NCBI GenBank assembly: GCA_046481785.1
Contig: JAWOJF010000098.1
Location: forward strand, 1 to 20,178
Direction of reading: 5' to 3'
From: JAWOJF01 sp046481785
GTDB taxonomy: Bacteria > Bacteroidota > Ignavibacteria > Ignavibacteriales > Ignavibacteriaceae
Length of the DNA stretch: 20,178 nt
In this document: one piece after another, positions 6,878-14,670 of the stretch
Layout of the letters: each line of letters starts with the position of its first letter
Position numbering within the stretch: the stretch's first letter is position 1
Position numbers and translations under genes: made by a program
The notes under the pieces: model-generated
What the model saw: the letters and a program-made list of their open reading frames with translations, nothing else
What the model was told of the DNA's origin: nothing
Databases searched by the model: none

Positions 6878-7867
6878 ATGGATCTAACTACAAGCTACCT
6901 TGGATTAAAATTAAAGAATCCTATTGTTCCCTCTGCAGGCCCTCTATCACAGGAATTAAGCAACATCAAACAAATGGAAGATGCAGGTGCTGCGGCCGTA
7001 GTTCTCTATTCTTTGTTTGAAGAGCAGATTGAACATGAGACAATAGAGCACCATCATTATACATCGCGTGTTGCCGATAGCCACCCGGAAGCCATAAACT
7101 ATTTTCCTGAAATTTATGATTTTAAGACCGGGGCAGACGGCTACCTCGAACATATACGTAAATCAAAAGAAGCAGTTAATATACCCATAATAGCCAGCCT
7201 TAATGGGAAGAGTCTTGGCGGATGGATTGACTTTTCAAAAAAAATTGAACAGGCCGGCGCAGATGCACTTGAACTGAATATATACAGACTTGCTGCTAAC
7301 CTTACTACTCAGGGGAGTGAAATAGAAAAAGAATATATAGAAATTGTAAAAGAAGTAAAGATGAATGTAGGAATTCCGGTAGCTGTAAAACTTCATCCGT
7401 TTTTTACCTCCACTGCAAACATAGCTGCAAGTCTTGATAAGGTAGGTGCTGATGGTCTTGTTATGTTTAACAGGTTTTATCAGCCGGATATTGATCTTGA
7501 TACTCTTGAAGTTGTTCCTAATGTATTACTTTCAACTCCGATGGCTTTACGTTTACCATTAAGATGGATAGCAATTCTTTATAACAGGGTTAATGCCGAT
7601 CTTGCTGCTACAAGCGGTATCTATACCGAAAAAGATGTTATAAAAGTTACTCTGGCAGGCGCAAAGGTTGCACAAATGCTTTCATGCCTGTTAAAATTAG
7701 GAATAGGTCATATAGCCGAGGTACTTACCAAGATGATTTACTGGATGGAAGCAAATGAATATGAATCACTCGATCAGATGCGCGGCAGTATGAGCTATAT
7801 GAATGTGGCAGATCCTTCACGCTTTGAGAGAGCAAATTATATGAAAGTGCTTAACTCTTTGAAATAA
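6878..7867 (+). CDS. dihydroorotate dehydrogenase-like flavoprotein, probably not a true PyrD
   Basis: The 329-residue chain has the fold signature of the DHODH-like FMN TIM-barrel family: LKNPIVPSAGPLS near 12-24, IPIIASLNG at 102-110, AGADALELNIY at 126-136, VKLHPFF at 170-176, and GADGLVMFNRF at 190-200. The C-terminal phosphate-binding part contains TSGIYTEKD and LAGAKVAQM. In genuine PyrD enzymes the ELN motif is followed by an S-C-P-N type active-site stretch; here it reads ELNIYRLAAN, and no catalytic Cys or Ser is evident at that place. A role in pyrimidine synthesis is therefore doubtful. Start 6878 follows AAAGGA. Its position after PFOR and a peroxiredoxin suggests a redox function linked to PFOR, which is inference only. 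Confidence 0.9.
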   Translation: MDLTTSYLGLKLKNPIVPSAGPLSQELSNIKQMEDAGAAAVVLYSLFEEQIEHETIEHHHYTSRVADSHPEAINYFPEIYDFKTGADGYLEHIRKSKEAVNIPIIASLNGKSLGGWIDFSKKIEQAGADALELNIYRLAANLTTQGSEIEKEYIEIVKEVKMNVGIPVAVKLHPFFTSTANIAASLDKVGADGLVMFNRFYQPDIDLDTLEVVPNVLLSTPMALRLPLRWIAILYNRVNADLAATSGIYTEKDVIKVTLAGAKVAQMLSCLLKLGIGHIAEVLTKMIYWMEANEYESLDQMRGSMSYMNVADPSRFERANYMKVLNSLK

Positions 7868-7911
7868 GATACAGAGTTCAAGTTCAAGAGCAAGACAAAT
7901 AGTATTAAGAT

Positions 7912-7970
7912 AACCGCTGCACAATTCAAGGGGAGGTTTTTAACTGAAGAATGCAGCGGTTTTTATTTTT
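7912..7970 (+). terminator. rho-independent terminator after the DHODH-like gene
   Basis: AACCGCTGCA (7912-7921) is perfectly complementary to TGCAGCGGTT (7952-7961). It is followed by TTTATTTTT. The loop is long (30 bases) and contains AAGGGGAGG, but no credible open frame follows that purine run. The site closes the PFOR-peroxiredoxin-flavoprotein stretch. Confidence 0.8.
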
Positions 7971-8101
7971 AAACATCTCTATTTTATTTTAACCGTAACA
8001 TCCCTTATTTTGCATTAAACTTCTTTAAAAAAATTAAATATTCAGATATTCCGGAGGACCACTAAGGCACATAGATAATGTAGGTACTCTTAGAAAACAA
8101 T

Positions 8102-8749
8102 ATGAATACTGAAAAAAAAGATTTCACAAAAAATATATTCTACCCGGTTAGTTTTGTTATTCTGTTATGGGTAATAAAATTAATTGAAGAACTCTTTAAT
8201 ATAAGTTTCCTTCAATACGGGTTATCACCCGGTGAAGTATCAGGTCTGATGGGAATAATTTTTGCCCCTCTTATTCATGCAGATTACAGCCACCTGATAG
8301 CTAATTCATTCCCGCTCTTAATATTGGGCTTAGGACTGTTTTATTTTTTCCCGGATGCCTCTGCCAGAGTATTTCTTATAATTTATTTTATACCGAATAT
8401 AATTGTGTGGTTTTTAGGAAGGAATGCTTATCATATTGGCGCAAGCGGTATTGTATATGGGTTAATTACTTTTATTTTTTTTAGCGGAGTGATCAGAAGA
8501 GATACAAGATCTATAGCACTATCATTGGTTGTTACATTTCTTTATGGCGGTTTTGTCTGGGGAGTTCTTCCGCTTGACAGACGTGTTTCATGGGAATCTC
8601 ATCTTTTTGGCGCTTTAACAGGTATGGTATGCGCTGTCATTTTCCGTAAAAACGATCCATACAAAAAATATGAATGGGAAGATGAAGATAATGATGATAA
8701 TGAAAAACCTGAGATATCTTATACTAAGGGTTACCCGTGGGAAGATTAA
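8102..8749 (+). CDS. rhomboid-family intramembrane serine protease
   Basis: This is a membrane protease that cuts transmembrane segments of substrate proteins within the inner membrane. The 215-residue chain has about six hydrophobic segments (near 12-30, 66-84, 88-105, 112-130, 138-155 and 168-182). The catalytic serine is in GASG (S115) and the catalytic histidine in SWESHLFG (H167), giving the Ser-His dyad. The L1-TM2 signature HADYSHLIANS (59-69) supports the family. The C-terminus is a soluble, very acidic tail rich in D and E. No good Shine-Dalgarno precedes ATG 8102, but an in-frame stop shortly upstream limits alternatives. A serine hydrolase gene starts 34 bases after the stop and may be cotranscribed. 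Confidence 0.95.
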   Translation: MNTEKKDFTKNIFYPVSFVILLWVIKLIEELFNISFLQYGLSPGEVSGLMGIIFAPLIHADYSHLIANSFPLLILGLGLFYFFPDASARVFLIIYFIPNIIVWFLGRNAYHIGASGIVYGLITFIFFSGVIRRDTRSIALSLVVTFLYGGFVWGVLPLDRRVSWESHLFGALTGMVCAVIFRKNDPYKKYEWEDEDNDDNEKPEISYTKGYPWED

Positions 8750-8783
8750 TCATTAATAATTTGAGTGGACAGGCAGATACAAT

Positions 8784-9770
8784 ATGAACAAGGTATTTGT
8801 TATTCTTGTGCTTATACCTTTAATCTTATACACCGGGAATGATAAACTGGAGCAAAGATTAGAAAAGAGTGACTCTATTTATAATGTAATTATTGAAAAA
8901 AACGATTCTCTTATCTTCCGAAAATATTATAACGGTAAATTCGATTCTTCACTTGTTAATATTCAATCTGTAACAAAAAGTATATTGGCAATTTTAATAG
9001 GAATTGCAATTGATAAACAAATTCTTAAATCTATTGACCAAAAAATTGCGGAATATTTTCCTGAGATAAATTTTGAGGATGATACCTTAAAAAAACAAAT
9101 AACAATCAGGCATTTATTAAATCAAACTTCCGGATTAAGAGCTGAGAATATTATTGACCTGGAAGGATGGATAAATAGCCCAAATCATGTAGAATATGTC
9201 TTATCTTTTCCACTTAATTCTATCCCGGGGGAACTTTATAATTACAATTCTGCGGCTTCTCACCTGCTTTCCGTAATATTACAAAGAGCGGCTAAACAGA
9301 GTACAGAACAATTTGCGGCAGATAATCTGTTTAAGCCTTTGGGTATAGTTCATTTTAAATGGGAACAATTAAACGATGGCTATTTTGATGGAGGCGGATT
9401 ATTATCGATCTGGATGAGAGGCGATGATTTACTGAAACTGGGGCAGCTTATTCTAAATAAAGGTAAATGGAATAACAGGCATCTTGTATCCGAAGGCTGG
9501 ATTAATGAGCTTTTAAACAAATCCAATAAAGTTCCTGCTCATTGGGGACTAAAAGGCTCCCTTCACGGGATGTGCTGGTATACGGCAGTATATAAAAATA
9601 TTATTGTTCATTTTGCCATGGGTTACGGTGGCCAGTATATTTTTATCATCCCGCAGATGAAATCTGTTATTGTTGCAAATCATAATCACGATACTGCCGA
9701 AGGAATAAAACAATCAAACGATTTTTTTGAATATATTTTTCCCTTGTTGATTGACAAAGTAACATATTAG
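8784..9770 (+). CDS. exported serine hydrolase, beta-lactamase class C / penicillin-binding-like
   Basis: The 328-residue protein begins with a hydrophobic signal segment (MNKVFVILVLIPLILYTG) and should act outside the cytoplasm. The catalytic SxxK motif is SVTK (S62, K65). The second motif, usually Y-x-N, appears as YNYNS around residues 152-156, matching the Y-x-S variant common in the serine hydrolase branch of the beta-lactamase-related family. The third motif region near the C-terminus reads HFAMGYGGQ (276-284), a glycine-rich variant rather than the KTG of true beta-lactamases. Such proteins are esterases or peptidases of unknown substrate; antibiotic resistance should not be inferred. 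It follows the rhomboid gene at 34 bases. Family firm, substrate unknown. Confidence 0.93.
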   Translation: MNKVFVILVLIPLILYTGNDKLEQRLEKSDSIYNVIIEKNDSLIFRKYYNGKFDSSLVNIQSVTKSILAILIGIAIDKQILKSIDQKIAEYFPEINFEDDTLKKQITIRHLLNQTSGLRAENIIDLEGWINSPNHVEYVLSFPLNSIPGELYNYNSAASHLLSVILQRAAKQSTEQFAADNLFKPLGIVHFKWEQLNDGYFDGGGLLSIWMRGDDLLKLGQLILNKGKWNNRHLVSEGWINELLNKSNKVPAHWGLKGSLHGMCWYTAVYKNIIVHFAMGYGGQYIFIIPQMKSVIVANHNHDTAEGIKQSNDFFEYIFPLLIDKVTY

Positions 9771-9829
9771 TAATCACCTGCTGATTCCTTGATAATTCTT
9801 ATATTGTAAACACAAAGCAGGAGTATTTT

Positions 9830-10048
9830 ATGCCGATAAGAACAAAATACAGAGATTCTATTAGTCTTATGAAGGAGCTTGGTGTTGAAGATCTGAAAAT
9901 TTGGGAAGAAAATGGTGCCCTGCAGGTTAGAGGAAAAACCAAAACCCCGCACGACCGGGAATTAATTAAGCATAAGGTAGAAGAAGAAAACCTGGATAAG
10001 GCTCAGGATATTATTCTCCAACTGGATATTGCTGAACCAAAAACATAA
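9830..10048 (+). CDS. small BON-like protein (72 aa)
   Basis: A short gene with a strong ribosome site (AGGAG seven bases before ATG 9830). The peptide starts MPIRTKYRDS, has no signal peptide or membrane segment, and carries a pattern of an extended strand with a turn (LKIWEENGALQVRGKTKTP), a helix with many charged residues, and a last strand IILQLDI. The strand-NG-strand-G-helix order resembles half of a BON or LysM-BON domain. I offer that as a fold guess, not a firm assignment. It ends 30 bases from the stop of the convergent YgaP-like gene. Confidence 0.8.
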   Translation: MPIRTKYRDSISLMKELGVEDLKIWEENGALQVRGKTKTPHDRELIKHKVEEENLDKAQDIILQLDIAEPKT

Positions 10049-10078
10049 TCTTTACCCGGCTGAATAAATTTATTAAAC

Positions 10079-10540
10079 TCACTCTGCAAGTACAGCCTTA
10101 AGAGCCTTATCAGCACGCTTCAGATCATCTCTTTCGGAGGATGTTTCATTAAAATCACCCCGAATAGCTTTTAGCGCCATTTTTTCTTTGTCAATTTCGG
10201 CCTTTGTTCTGATACCCATTTTTCTGAATAGAGGAAGCGGGGGACACCAGCCCTGCACTGCATGTTGTATTAAAAAGGTGGTTATAATGGCGGGTAAAAT
10301 CAACCATTTTTTATCATGCATTGCTGCCAGGGCTACTCCGGTTAAAGCAAGTGTGCCGGCATTAACTTCCAGTGTTCTTTCAATGTCCCATTCTTTATCA
10401 AGTTCATTTAACCTGCTATCAATCTCATATCTTCCTTTCAGTGACAGGTATCTGACTCTTGCTTCAATTTCCTGATCTATTCTTCTGTTAATATCTTTAT
10501 CTGTATTTCTTCTTACATGTCCGTTCTTTTTAAATATCAT
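10079..10540 (-). CDS. YgaP-like (DUF2892-type) membrane protein
   Basis: A 153-residue protein. Residues 1-60 are hydrophilic, helical and rich in K, R, E and D. Two hydrophobic segments follow (about 60-75 and 80-96). Then comes the family signature HAVQGWCPPLPLFRKMGIRT, leading to AEIDKEKMALKAIRGDF. This matches, from memory, the inner-membrane domain called YgaP-like or DUF2892. The lone cysteine in GWCP is conserved in the family, and its role is unclear. No rhodanese domain is attached, unlike E. coli YgaP. ATG 10540 is preceded on its strand by AGGTG. A palindrome at 10575-10597 lies about 35 bases upstream and may regulate it. Confidence 0.85.
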   Translation of the reverse strand: MIFKKNGHVRRNTDKDINRRIDQEIEARVRYLSLKGRYEIDSRLNELDKEWDIERTLEVNAGTLALTGVALAAMHDKKWLILPAIITTFLIQHAVQGWCPPLPLFRKMGIRTKAEIDKEKMALKAIRGDFNETSSERDDLKRADKALKAVLAE

Positions 10541-10574
10541 ATCTGCACCTTTTTTATTGCAATCTAAAAAATGA

Positions 10575-10597
10575 ATACGTCATTTAGTTTGACGTAT
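10575..10597. promoter_or_regulatory. operator-like palindrome between divergent genes
   Basis: ATACGTCA (10575-10582) and TGACGTAT (10590-10597) are exact inverted copies separated by seven AT-rich bases. Half-site length, 15-base centre-to-centre spacing and position in a 212-base divergent intergenic region fit a dimeric transcription-factor site for the minus-strand YgaP-like gene (start at 10540), or less likely the glycosyltransferase at 10753. The regulator is unknown. Confidence 0.45.
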
Positions 10598-10685
10598 AAC
10601 ATCTCTTTGAGTGATACCAGTTCTAAGATTGCCAGGTTTTCAAAAAGTATATGTCTGCAATAAATGAAACATATTAAGGATAATT

Positions 10686-10748
10686 ATGATGAATGAATTG
10701 TATCTAATTTTCAAATTTTACAATTTAGAAGCCTATAACAGGGCTTAA
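10686..10748 (+). CDS. possible 20-aa upstream peptide
   Basis: ATG 10686, preceded by AAGGA, opens a 20-codon frame (MMNELYLIFKFYNLEAYNRA) ending at TAA 10746-10748, only four bases before the ATG of the GT39 gene. The better ribosome site belongs to this small frame rather than to the gene behind it, so translation could be coupled. The peptide has no recognised attenuator pattern such as repeated codons. Chance is a fair alternative. Confidence 0.22.
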   Translation: MMNELYLIFKFYNLEAYNRA

Positions 10749-10752
10749 CAAT

Positions 10753-12297
10753 ATGAAATCACTTAAAACGCTTCTCAATAATTCACTATTTATCATAGTA
10801 TCTCTTGCTGTTTTTCAGGCACTAATTCATTTGTATACAAATGCCTTTGCAAGCTATGGTATATTCAGAGATGAGTTTTATTATTTGGCCTGCAGCAACA
10901 GACTGGATATAGGTTATGTAGATCATCCTCCTTTGTCTATTTATATACTTGCCGTAAGCAAATTTGTATTTGGTGATTCATTATTTGGTCTCAGGATGCT
11001 TCCGGCAGTAGTCTCAGGCGTGGTAGTTTTAATTACAGGATTATTGGCAAAAAGATTAGGCGGAAAAAATTATGCTGTTGCCTTATCCTGCATAGCGGTA
11101 ATATCCACACCTCAGCTTATGGCAATGTTTACGTTTTATTCAATGAACTATCTTGATTATTTATTCTGGATATCTGCTGCTTATGTAATTGTACTTCTAA
11201 TTGATAACCAAAAACCTTCTTACTGGATTACGCTGGGAATAGTTTTGGGCCTTGGTTTATTTAACAAAATTGGAGTATCATGGTTATGTGCCGGAGTTTT
11301 TCTTGGTATAGTATTTACTCCTTTGCGCAGCTCTTTAAAAACAAAATGGCCTTATATAGCTGCCTTAATTGCATTCATTATTTTTCTGCCTTATATAATC
11401 TGGAATATCAACCACAATTTTGCTCATCTTGAGTTTATAAGAAATGCTACCCAGCTTAAATATAACAATATTACCAGGATGGATTTTTTATCCGGACTTT
11501 TTCTGCCATATCATCCTTTAAATGTTTTAATCTGGCTTCCGGGTTTATATTTTTTCTTTTTTAATAAAGAAGGGAAAAGATACAGGATTCTCGGAATAGT
11601 ATTTATTACAGCATTCCTAATACTTCTTATTAATGGCAACAGTAAGTCCGAATACCTTGGGCCGGCATTCCCTTTATTGTTTGCAGGCGGGGCAGTATTG
11701 CTTGAACGATTCTTTAATAACAAAAGCAATATATTAAAATATTCTTTTCCTGCAGTTCTGTTTATTTCCGGATTACTGCTTGCCCCATTTGCAATGCCGG
11801 TGCTTCCTGTTCAATCTTATATTTCTTATTCAAAAGCTGCCGGTATAGGGCCTTCTGGTGCCGAAGGAAAAGAACTGACTGATCTTCCGCAGTTTTACGC
11901 AGATATGTTCGGCTGGGAAGAAATGGCAAGAACGGTTTCTGAAGTTTACCAATCACTGCCTGATGAAGAGAAAAAGAATACTGTAATATTTGCTCTCAAT
12001 TATGGTGAAGCAGCGTCTTTGGAATATTACAGCAGAAAATATCCTCTCCCGGCTATAGTGTGTCCGCATAATAGTTACTGGTACTGGGGATTAGAAGATT
12101 TTAAAAATGCAAAAACGGCTATTGTTGTTGGTGGCGATCCTGATATTCACAGACAAAATTGTGATGAAGTTATTGAAGCAGCCAGAGTAAGAAGCAAGTA
12201 TGCCATGCCGTATGAAACTAATCTTCCACTGTATATATGCAGAAAGATTAATCGTCCCCAGGAAGAGATCTGGAAAAAATCAAGATTCTTTATATAA
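10753..12297 (+). CDS. glycosyltransferase family 39 (PMT_2/ArnT-like) membrane protein
   Basis: A 514-residue integral membrane glycosyltransferase of the GT-C fold that would transfer a sugar from a polyprenyl-phosphate donor on the outer face of the inner membrane. The acidic active-site signature is FRDEFYYLA (D40, E41) in the first periplasmic loop, followed by GYVDHPPLSIY (D57), both characteristic of the PMT_2 family. About ten hydrophobic segments run to roughly residue 360. A soluble domain of about 140 residues follows, containing GEAASLEYY and ending in charged residues. Acceptor could be lipid A, a protein or a polysaccharide; sequence alone does not decide. The Shine-Dalgarno is weak, and a 20-codon frame precedes it. 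A clear terminator follows. Confidence 0.93.
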   Translation: MKSLKTLLNNSLFIIVSLAVFQALIHLYTNAFASYGIFRDEFYYLACSNRLDIGYVDHPPLSIYILAVSKFVFGDSLFGLRMLPAVVSGVVVLITGLLAKRLGGKNYAVALSCIAVISTPQLMAMFTFYSMNYLDYLFWISAAYVIVLLIDNQKPSYWITLGIVLGLGLFNKIGVSWLCAGVFLGIVFTPLRSSLKTKWPYIAALIAFIIFLPYIIWNINHNFAHLEFIRNATQLKYNNITRMDFLSGLFLPYHPLNVLIWLPGLYFFFFNKEGKRYRILGIVFITAFLILLINGNSKSEYLGPAFPLLFAGGAVLLERFFNNKSNILKYSFPAVLFISGLLLAPFAMPVLPVQSYISYSKAAGIGPSGAEGKELTDLPQFYADMFGWEEMARTVSEVYQSLPDEEKKNTVIFALNYGEAASLEYYSRKYPLPAIVCPHNSYWYWGLEDFKNAKTAIVVGGDPDIHRQNCDEVIEAARVRSKYAMPYETNLPLYICRKINRPQEEIWKKSRFFI

Positions 12298-12347
12298 TGT
12301 ATTTATAATGTTAAGTATTGACTAATAATTAAGTGTTTCCGAATATT

Positions 12348-12372
12348 GAGCTCCTGCTGCAGGAGCTCTTTT
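12348..12372 (+). terminator. rho-independent terminator after the glycosyltransferase gene
   Basis: GAGCTCCTG (12348-12356) pairs perfectly with CAGGAGCTC (12360-12368) across the 3-base loop CTG, followed by TTTT. It lies 50 bases after the stop of the plus-strand gene and immediately beyond the end of the convergent AMP nucleosidase gene. The hairpin could also protect that gene's transcript end, although the minus side lacks a T-run. Confidence 0.85.
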
Positions 12373-12377
12373 ACAGG

Positions 12378-13151
12378 TTAGTACCGGAAATGTTTTATTT
12401 GTTCCCCTCTTTTACCTATTTCGGTCATAGCTTCTATACCAATTTCAAGATGAAGTGTGGAGTATTTATTGGTTACCATTAAATCTGATTCGGCAGTTTT
12501 AACGCCTTCAGGTATCATTGGAACATCCGATACAAGAAGCAGGGCACCGCGGGGAATTTGATTTATGAGTCCAACAATAAATAAAGTAGCGGTTTCCATA
12601 TCTATTCCAATAGTATGGAGTTTCCTCAGGTAACTTTTAAAGTCGCTGTCCCATTCCCATACCCTTCGGTTAGTTGTATATATTACACCTGTCCGGTACT
12701 CAAGCTTACGCTTAATAATTTTCTCTGAAACAAACTTATGAAGTTTAAATGAGGGTAAGGCTGGAACTTCTTTTGGGACATAATCATTGCTGGTACCCTC
12801 ACCTCTTATAGCAGCAATAGGCAGGATGAAATGTCCGAGTTCTGTTGTTTTTTTTAATCCGCCGCATTTACCGAGAAATAACACGCCTTTAGGCTTGCGG
12901 GCAACAAGCAGATCCATTATTGTTGCGGCATTAGCAGAACCTATTCCAAAATTTATGATTGTCAGGCCTTTGGAGTTGGTTGCCGTTTGCATTGGTTTTC
13001 CAATACCCTTTATATCACACTTGAACTGTTCGGCAAATTTAAATACATAACTGTGGAAGTTTGTTAAAAGGAGATAATCCCCGAATTCGTCTATTTTTGT
13101 GCCGGTATAACGGGGAAGCCAGTTTTTTGCTATGTCAAGTTTTGTTTTCAT
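12378..13151 (-). CDS. amn: AMP nucleosidase
   Basis: Hydrolyses AMP to adenine and ribose 5-phosphate, a cytoplasmic purine-salvage and adenylate-control step. The 257-residue chain is the short Bacteroidota-type enzyme without the extra N-terminal domain of E. coli Amn. Recognisable family segments are NWLPRYTGT (near 10-18), INFGIGSANAATIMDLL, LFLGKCGGLK, IRGEGTSNDYVP, and VIYTTNRRVWEWD. The ribose-binding IDMETAT has its Met at 185 and Glu at 186. The catalytic aspartate is in VSDVPM (D209), followed by IPEGVKT. It belongs to the phosphorylase/MTA-nucleosidase superfamily, but the pattern matches AMP nucleosidase rather than MTAN. No Shine-Dalgarno is evident before ATG 13151. It diverges from the PAP2 gene across 83 bases. 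Confidence 0.95.
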   Translation of the reverse strand: MKTKLDIAKNWLPRYTGTKIDEFGDYLLLTNFHSYVFKFAEQFKCDIKGIGKPMQTATNSKGLTIINFGIGSANAATIMDLLVARKPKGVLFLGKCGGLKKTTELGHFILPIAAIRGEGTSNDYVPKEVPALPSFKLHKFVSEKIIKRKLEYRTGVIYTTNRRVWEWDSDFKSYLRKLHTIGIDMETATLFIVGLINQIPRGALLLVSDVPMIPEGVKTAESDLMVTNKYSTLHLEIGIEAMTEIGKRGEQIKHFRY

Positions 13152-13234
13152 TATATGTGAAGAGTTATTTTTTAATTCATCAATAAAATAAATATATTAT
13201 TTAAGAATTCCCTGAACATTTTTACGGATACCTT

Positions 13235-13957
13235 ATGATAAAACACTTTATAACCTTTAGAGATTTTCTTCACAATTTCGCTTTCCGCGATATCAGAGTT
13301 CTTATAGCCGCATTAATTCTGGTTACCGGGAGCTGGATATTTCTTGAAATAGCGGATGAAGTTGATGAGGGATCTACAAAGGAATTTGATGAATGGGTCT
13401 TAACCTCATTAAGAAGTTCAGAAAATGATGAAATTCCTTTGGGGCCAAAATGGCTGCCTGAATCAGTCAGGGATATAACCGGACTTGGGAGCGGGGTAGT
13501 AATATCATTAATGACTCTTGCTGTAGCCGGTTTCCTGTATTTACAGAAAGAATACCGGATACTGGTACTTGTGCTTTTTGCTGTATTAGGGGGAGCCTTA
13601 CTTAGTGTTGGCCTTAAGGAGTTTTACGGGAGGGAGCGGCCCGGCATTGTGCTTCAGCTAATGAGCGCAACTTCACTTAGTTTCCCAAGCGGGCATTCTA
13701 TGATGTCTATGGTAGTTTATCTATCATTAGGATCGCTGCTTGCAAGGCTTCAGACTATGAGAAGGATTCGTGTTTATATAATTGCTCTTGCTCTTTTTCT
13801 GTCTTTTATAATCGGTTTAAGCCGCATATATCTGGGGGTACATTATCCTACCGATGTTATTGCCGGCTGGTCAGTAGGTTTAGCATGGGCTTCAATAGTC
13901 TGGTTTGCAGCATGGTATGTTCAAAAGAAGGCAGAATCGAAGCCTGCAAGTTCATAA
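13235..13957 (+). CDS. PAP2-family membrane phosphatase
   Basis: A 240-residue integral membrane protein with the three phosphatase signature motifs: K128xxxxxxR135P136 (KEFYGRERP), P151SGH154, and SR197xxxxxH203xxxD207 (SRIYLGVHYPTD). These form the phospho-histidine active site on the outer face of the membrane. Hydrophobic segments lie near 20-40, 84-104, 108-126, 155-172, 180-195 and 208-228. Family members dephosphorylate phosphatidic acid, phosphatidylglycerophosphate or undecaprenyl pyrophosphate; which one applies here cannot be told, though an envelope role fits the nearby glycosyltransferases. The gap between motif one and two carries no insertion. The ribosome site is weak (ACGGAT upstream of ATG 13235). 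Confidence 0.95.
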   Translation: MIKHFITFRDFLHNFAFRDIRVLIAALILVTGSWIFLEIADEVDEGSTKEFDEWVLTSLRSSENDEIPLGPKWLPESVRDITGLGSGVVISLMTLAVAGFLYLQKEYRILVLVLFAVLGGALLSVGLKEFYGRERPGIVLQLMSATSLSFPSGHSMMSMVVYLSLGSLLARLQTMRRIRVYIIALALFLSFIIGLSRIYLGVHYPTDVIAGWSVGLAWASIVWFAAWYVQKKAESKPASS

Positions 13958-14022
13958 AAAGACTTGTTTTTTACCCGGAACGTTATAATTTAAAAGGGTA
14001 GCTATATACTTTTTTTTAAAAA

Positions 14023-14493
14023 ATGAAAATAGATAATCTTAAAAAAGTCAGAAGGGTATATACACAAAAAATTTTTTCTTCTCCTGAAAAAGTATTCCCC
14101 CTTCTTTGTCCGGTTAGAGAAGCCGATTGGGTTGACGGCTGGGATCCCGAAGTTGTTTTTACAAATTCCGGGGTTGCAGAGCAGGGTTGTATTTTTATTA
14201 CAAGTGCCGATGGGATTAATTCAACATGGTATATTAACAGGTATGAACCGGAAAATTACTTTGTTGAAATGATAAAATTTACCCCCGGTTTGCTTATTAC
14301 AAAACTTGAAATACAATTGAAGGGAAATGCTAACTATACTGATGCCGAAATCGCATATACTTTCTATGCTGTAAGTGAGAAGGGAGAGAGGGAGCTGGAT
14401 AAGTTTACCCCGGATTATTATAAAAATTTTATGAAAGAGTGGGAAGATCAAATGAATTTTTACCTTACATCAAAGATGAAGGAGCATGTTTAA
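14023..14493 (+). CDS. SRPBCC (START-like) family protein
   Basis: A 156-residue cytoplasmic protein with no signal peptide. The opening VRRVYTQKIFSSPEKVFPLLCPVREADW is the typical first strand and helix pair of the SRPBCC/polyketide-cyclase-like helix-grip fold. WYINRYEPENYFVEMIKFTP gives the middle strands. A long C-terminal helix (residues about 130-152) would line the ligand cavity. Family members bind hydrophobic small molecules, and the ligand here is unknown. It starts 65 bases after the PAP2 gene and could be cotranscribed with it. No Shine-Dalgarno is visible near ATG 14023; a T-run and A-run lie directly upstream. Confidence 0.82.
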   Translation: MKIDNLKKVRRVYTQKIFSSPEKVFPLLCPVREADWVDGWDPEVVFTNSGVAEQGCIFITSADGINSTWYINRYEPENYFVEMIKFTPGLLITKLEIQLKGNANYTDAEIAYTFYAVSEKGERELDKFTPDYYKNFMKEWEDQMNFYLTSKMKEHV

Positions 14494-14670
14494 TCTAAAA
14501 TTCTATAATAACCTGTCATTTTCTAATTATTCCAATATACCAGCTAAATACTCTTCCGATGAATCTGCAAACTCCCTGTTCTGGTAGTTATTTCTTCACC
14601 TGCAGTTTCTCATTTTATAATGCTATTTCCTGTTTATAGTGAATTTAGAGATAGCTATATTATGTACTGA

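Noticed and set aside
7922..7951. Ribosome site and start of a small gene inside the terminator loop (AAGGGGAGG)
   Set aside because: No open frame of useful length follows, and the perfect flanking stem plus T-run explain the region as a terminator.
8784..9770. Beta-lactamase resistance gene
   Set aside because: SxxK is present, but the KTG-type motif is replaced by a GYGGQ variant typical of general serine hydrolases.
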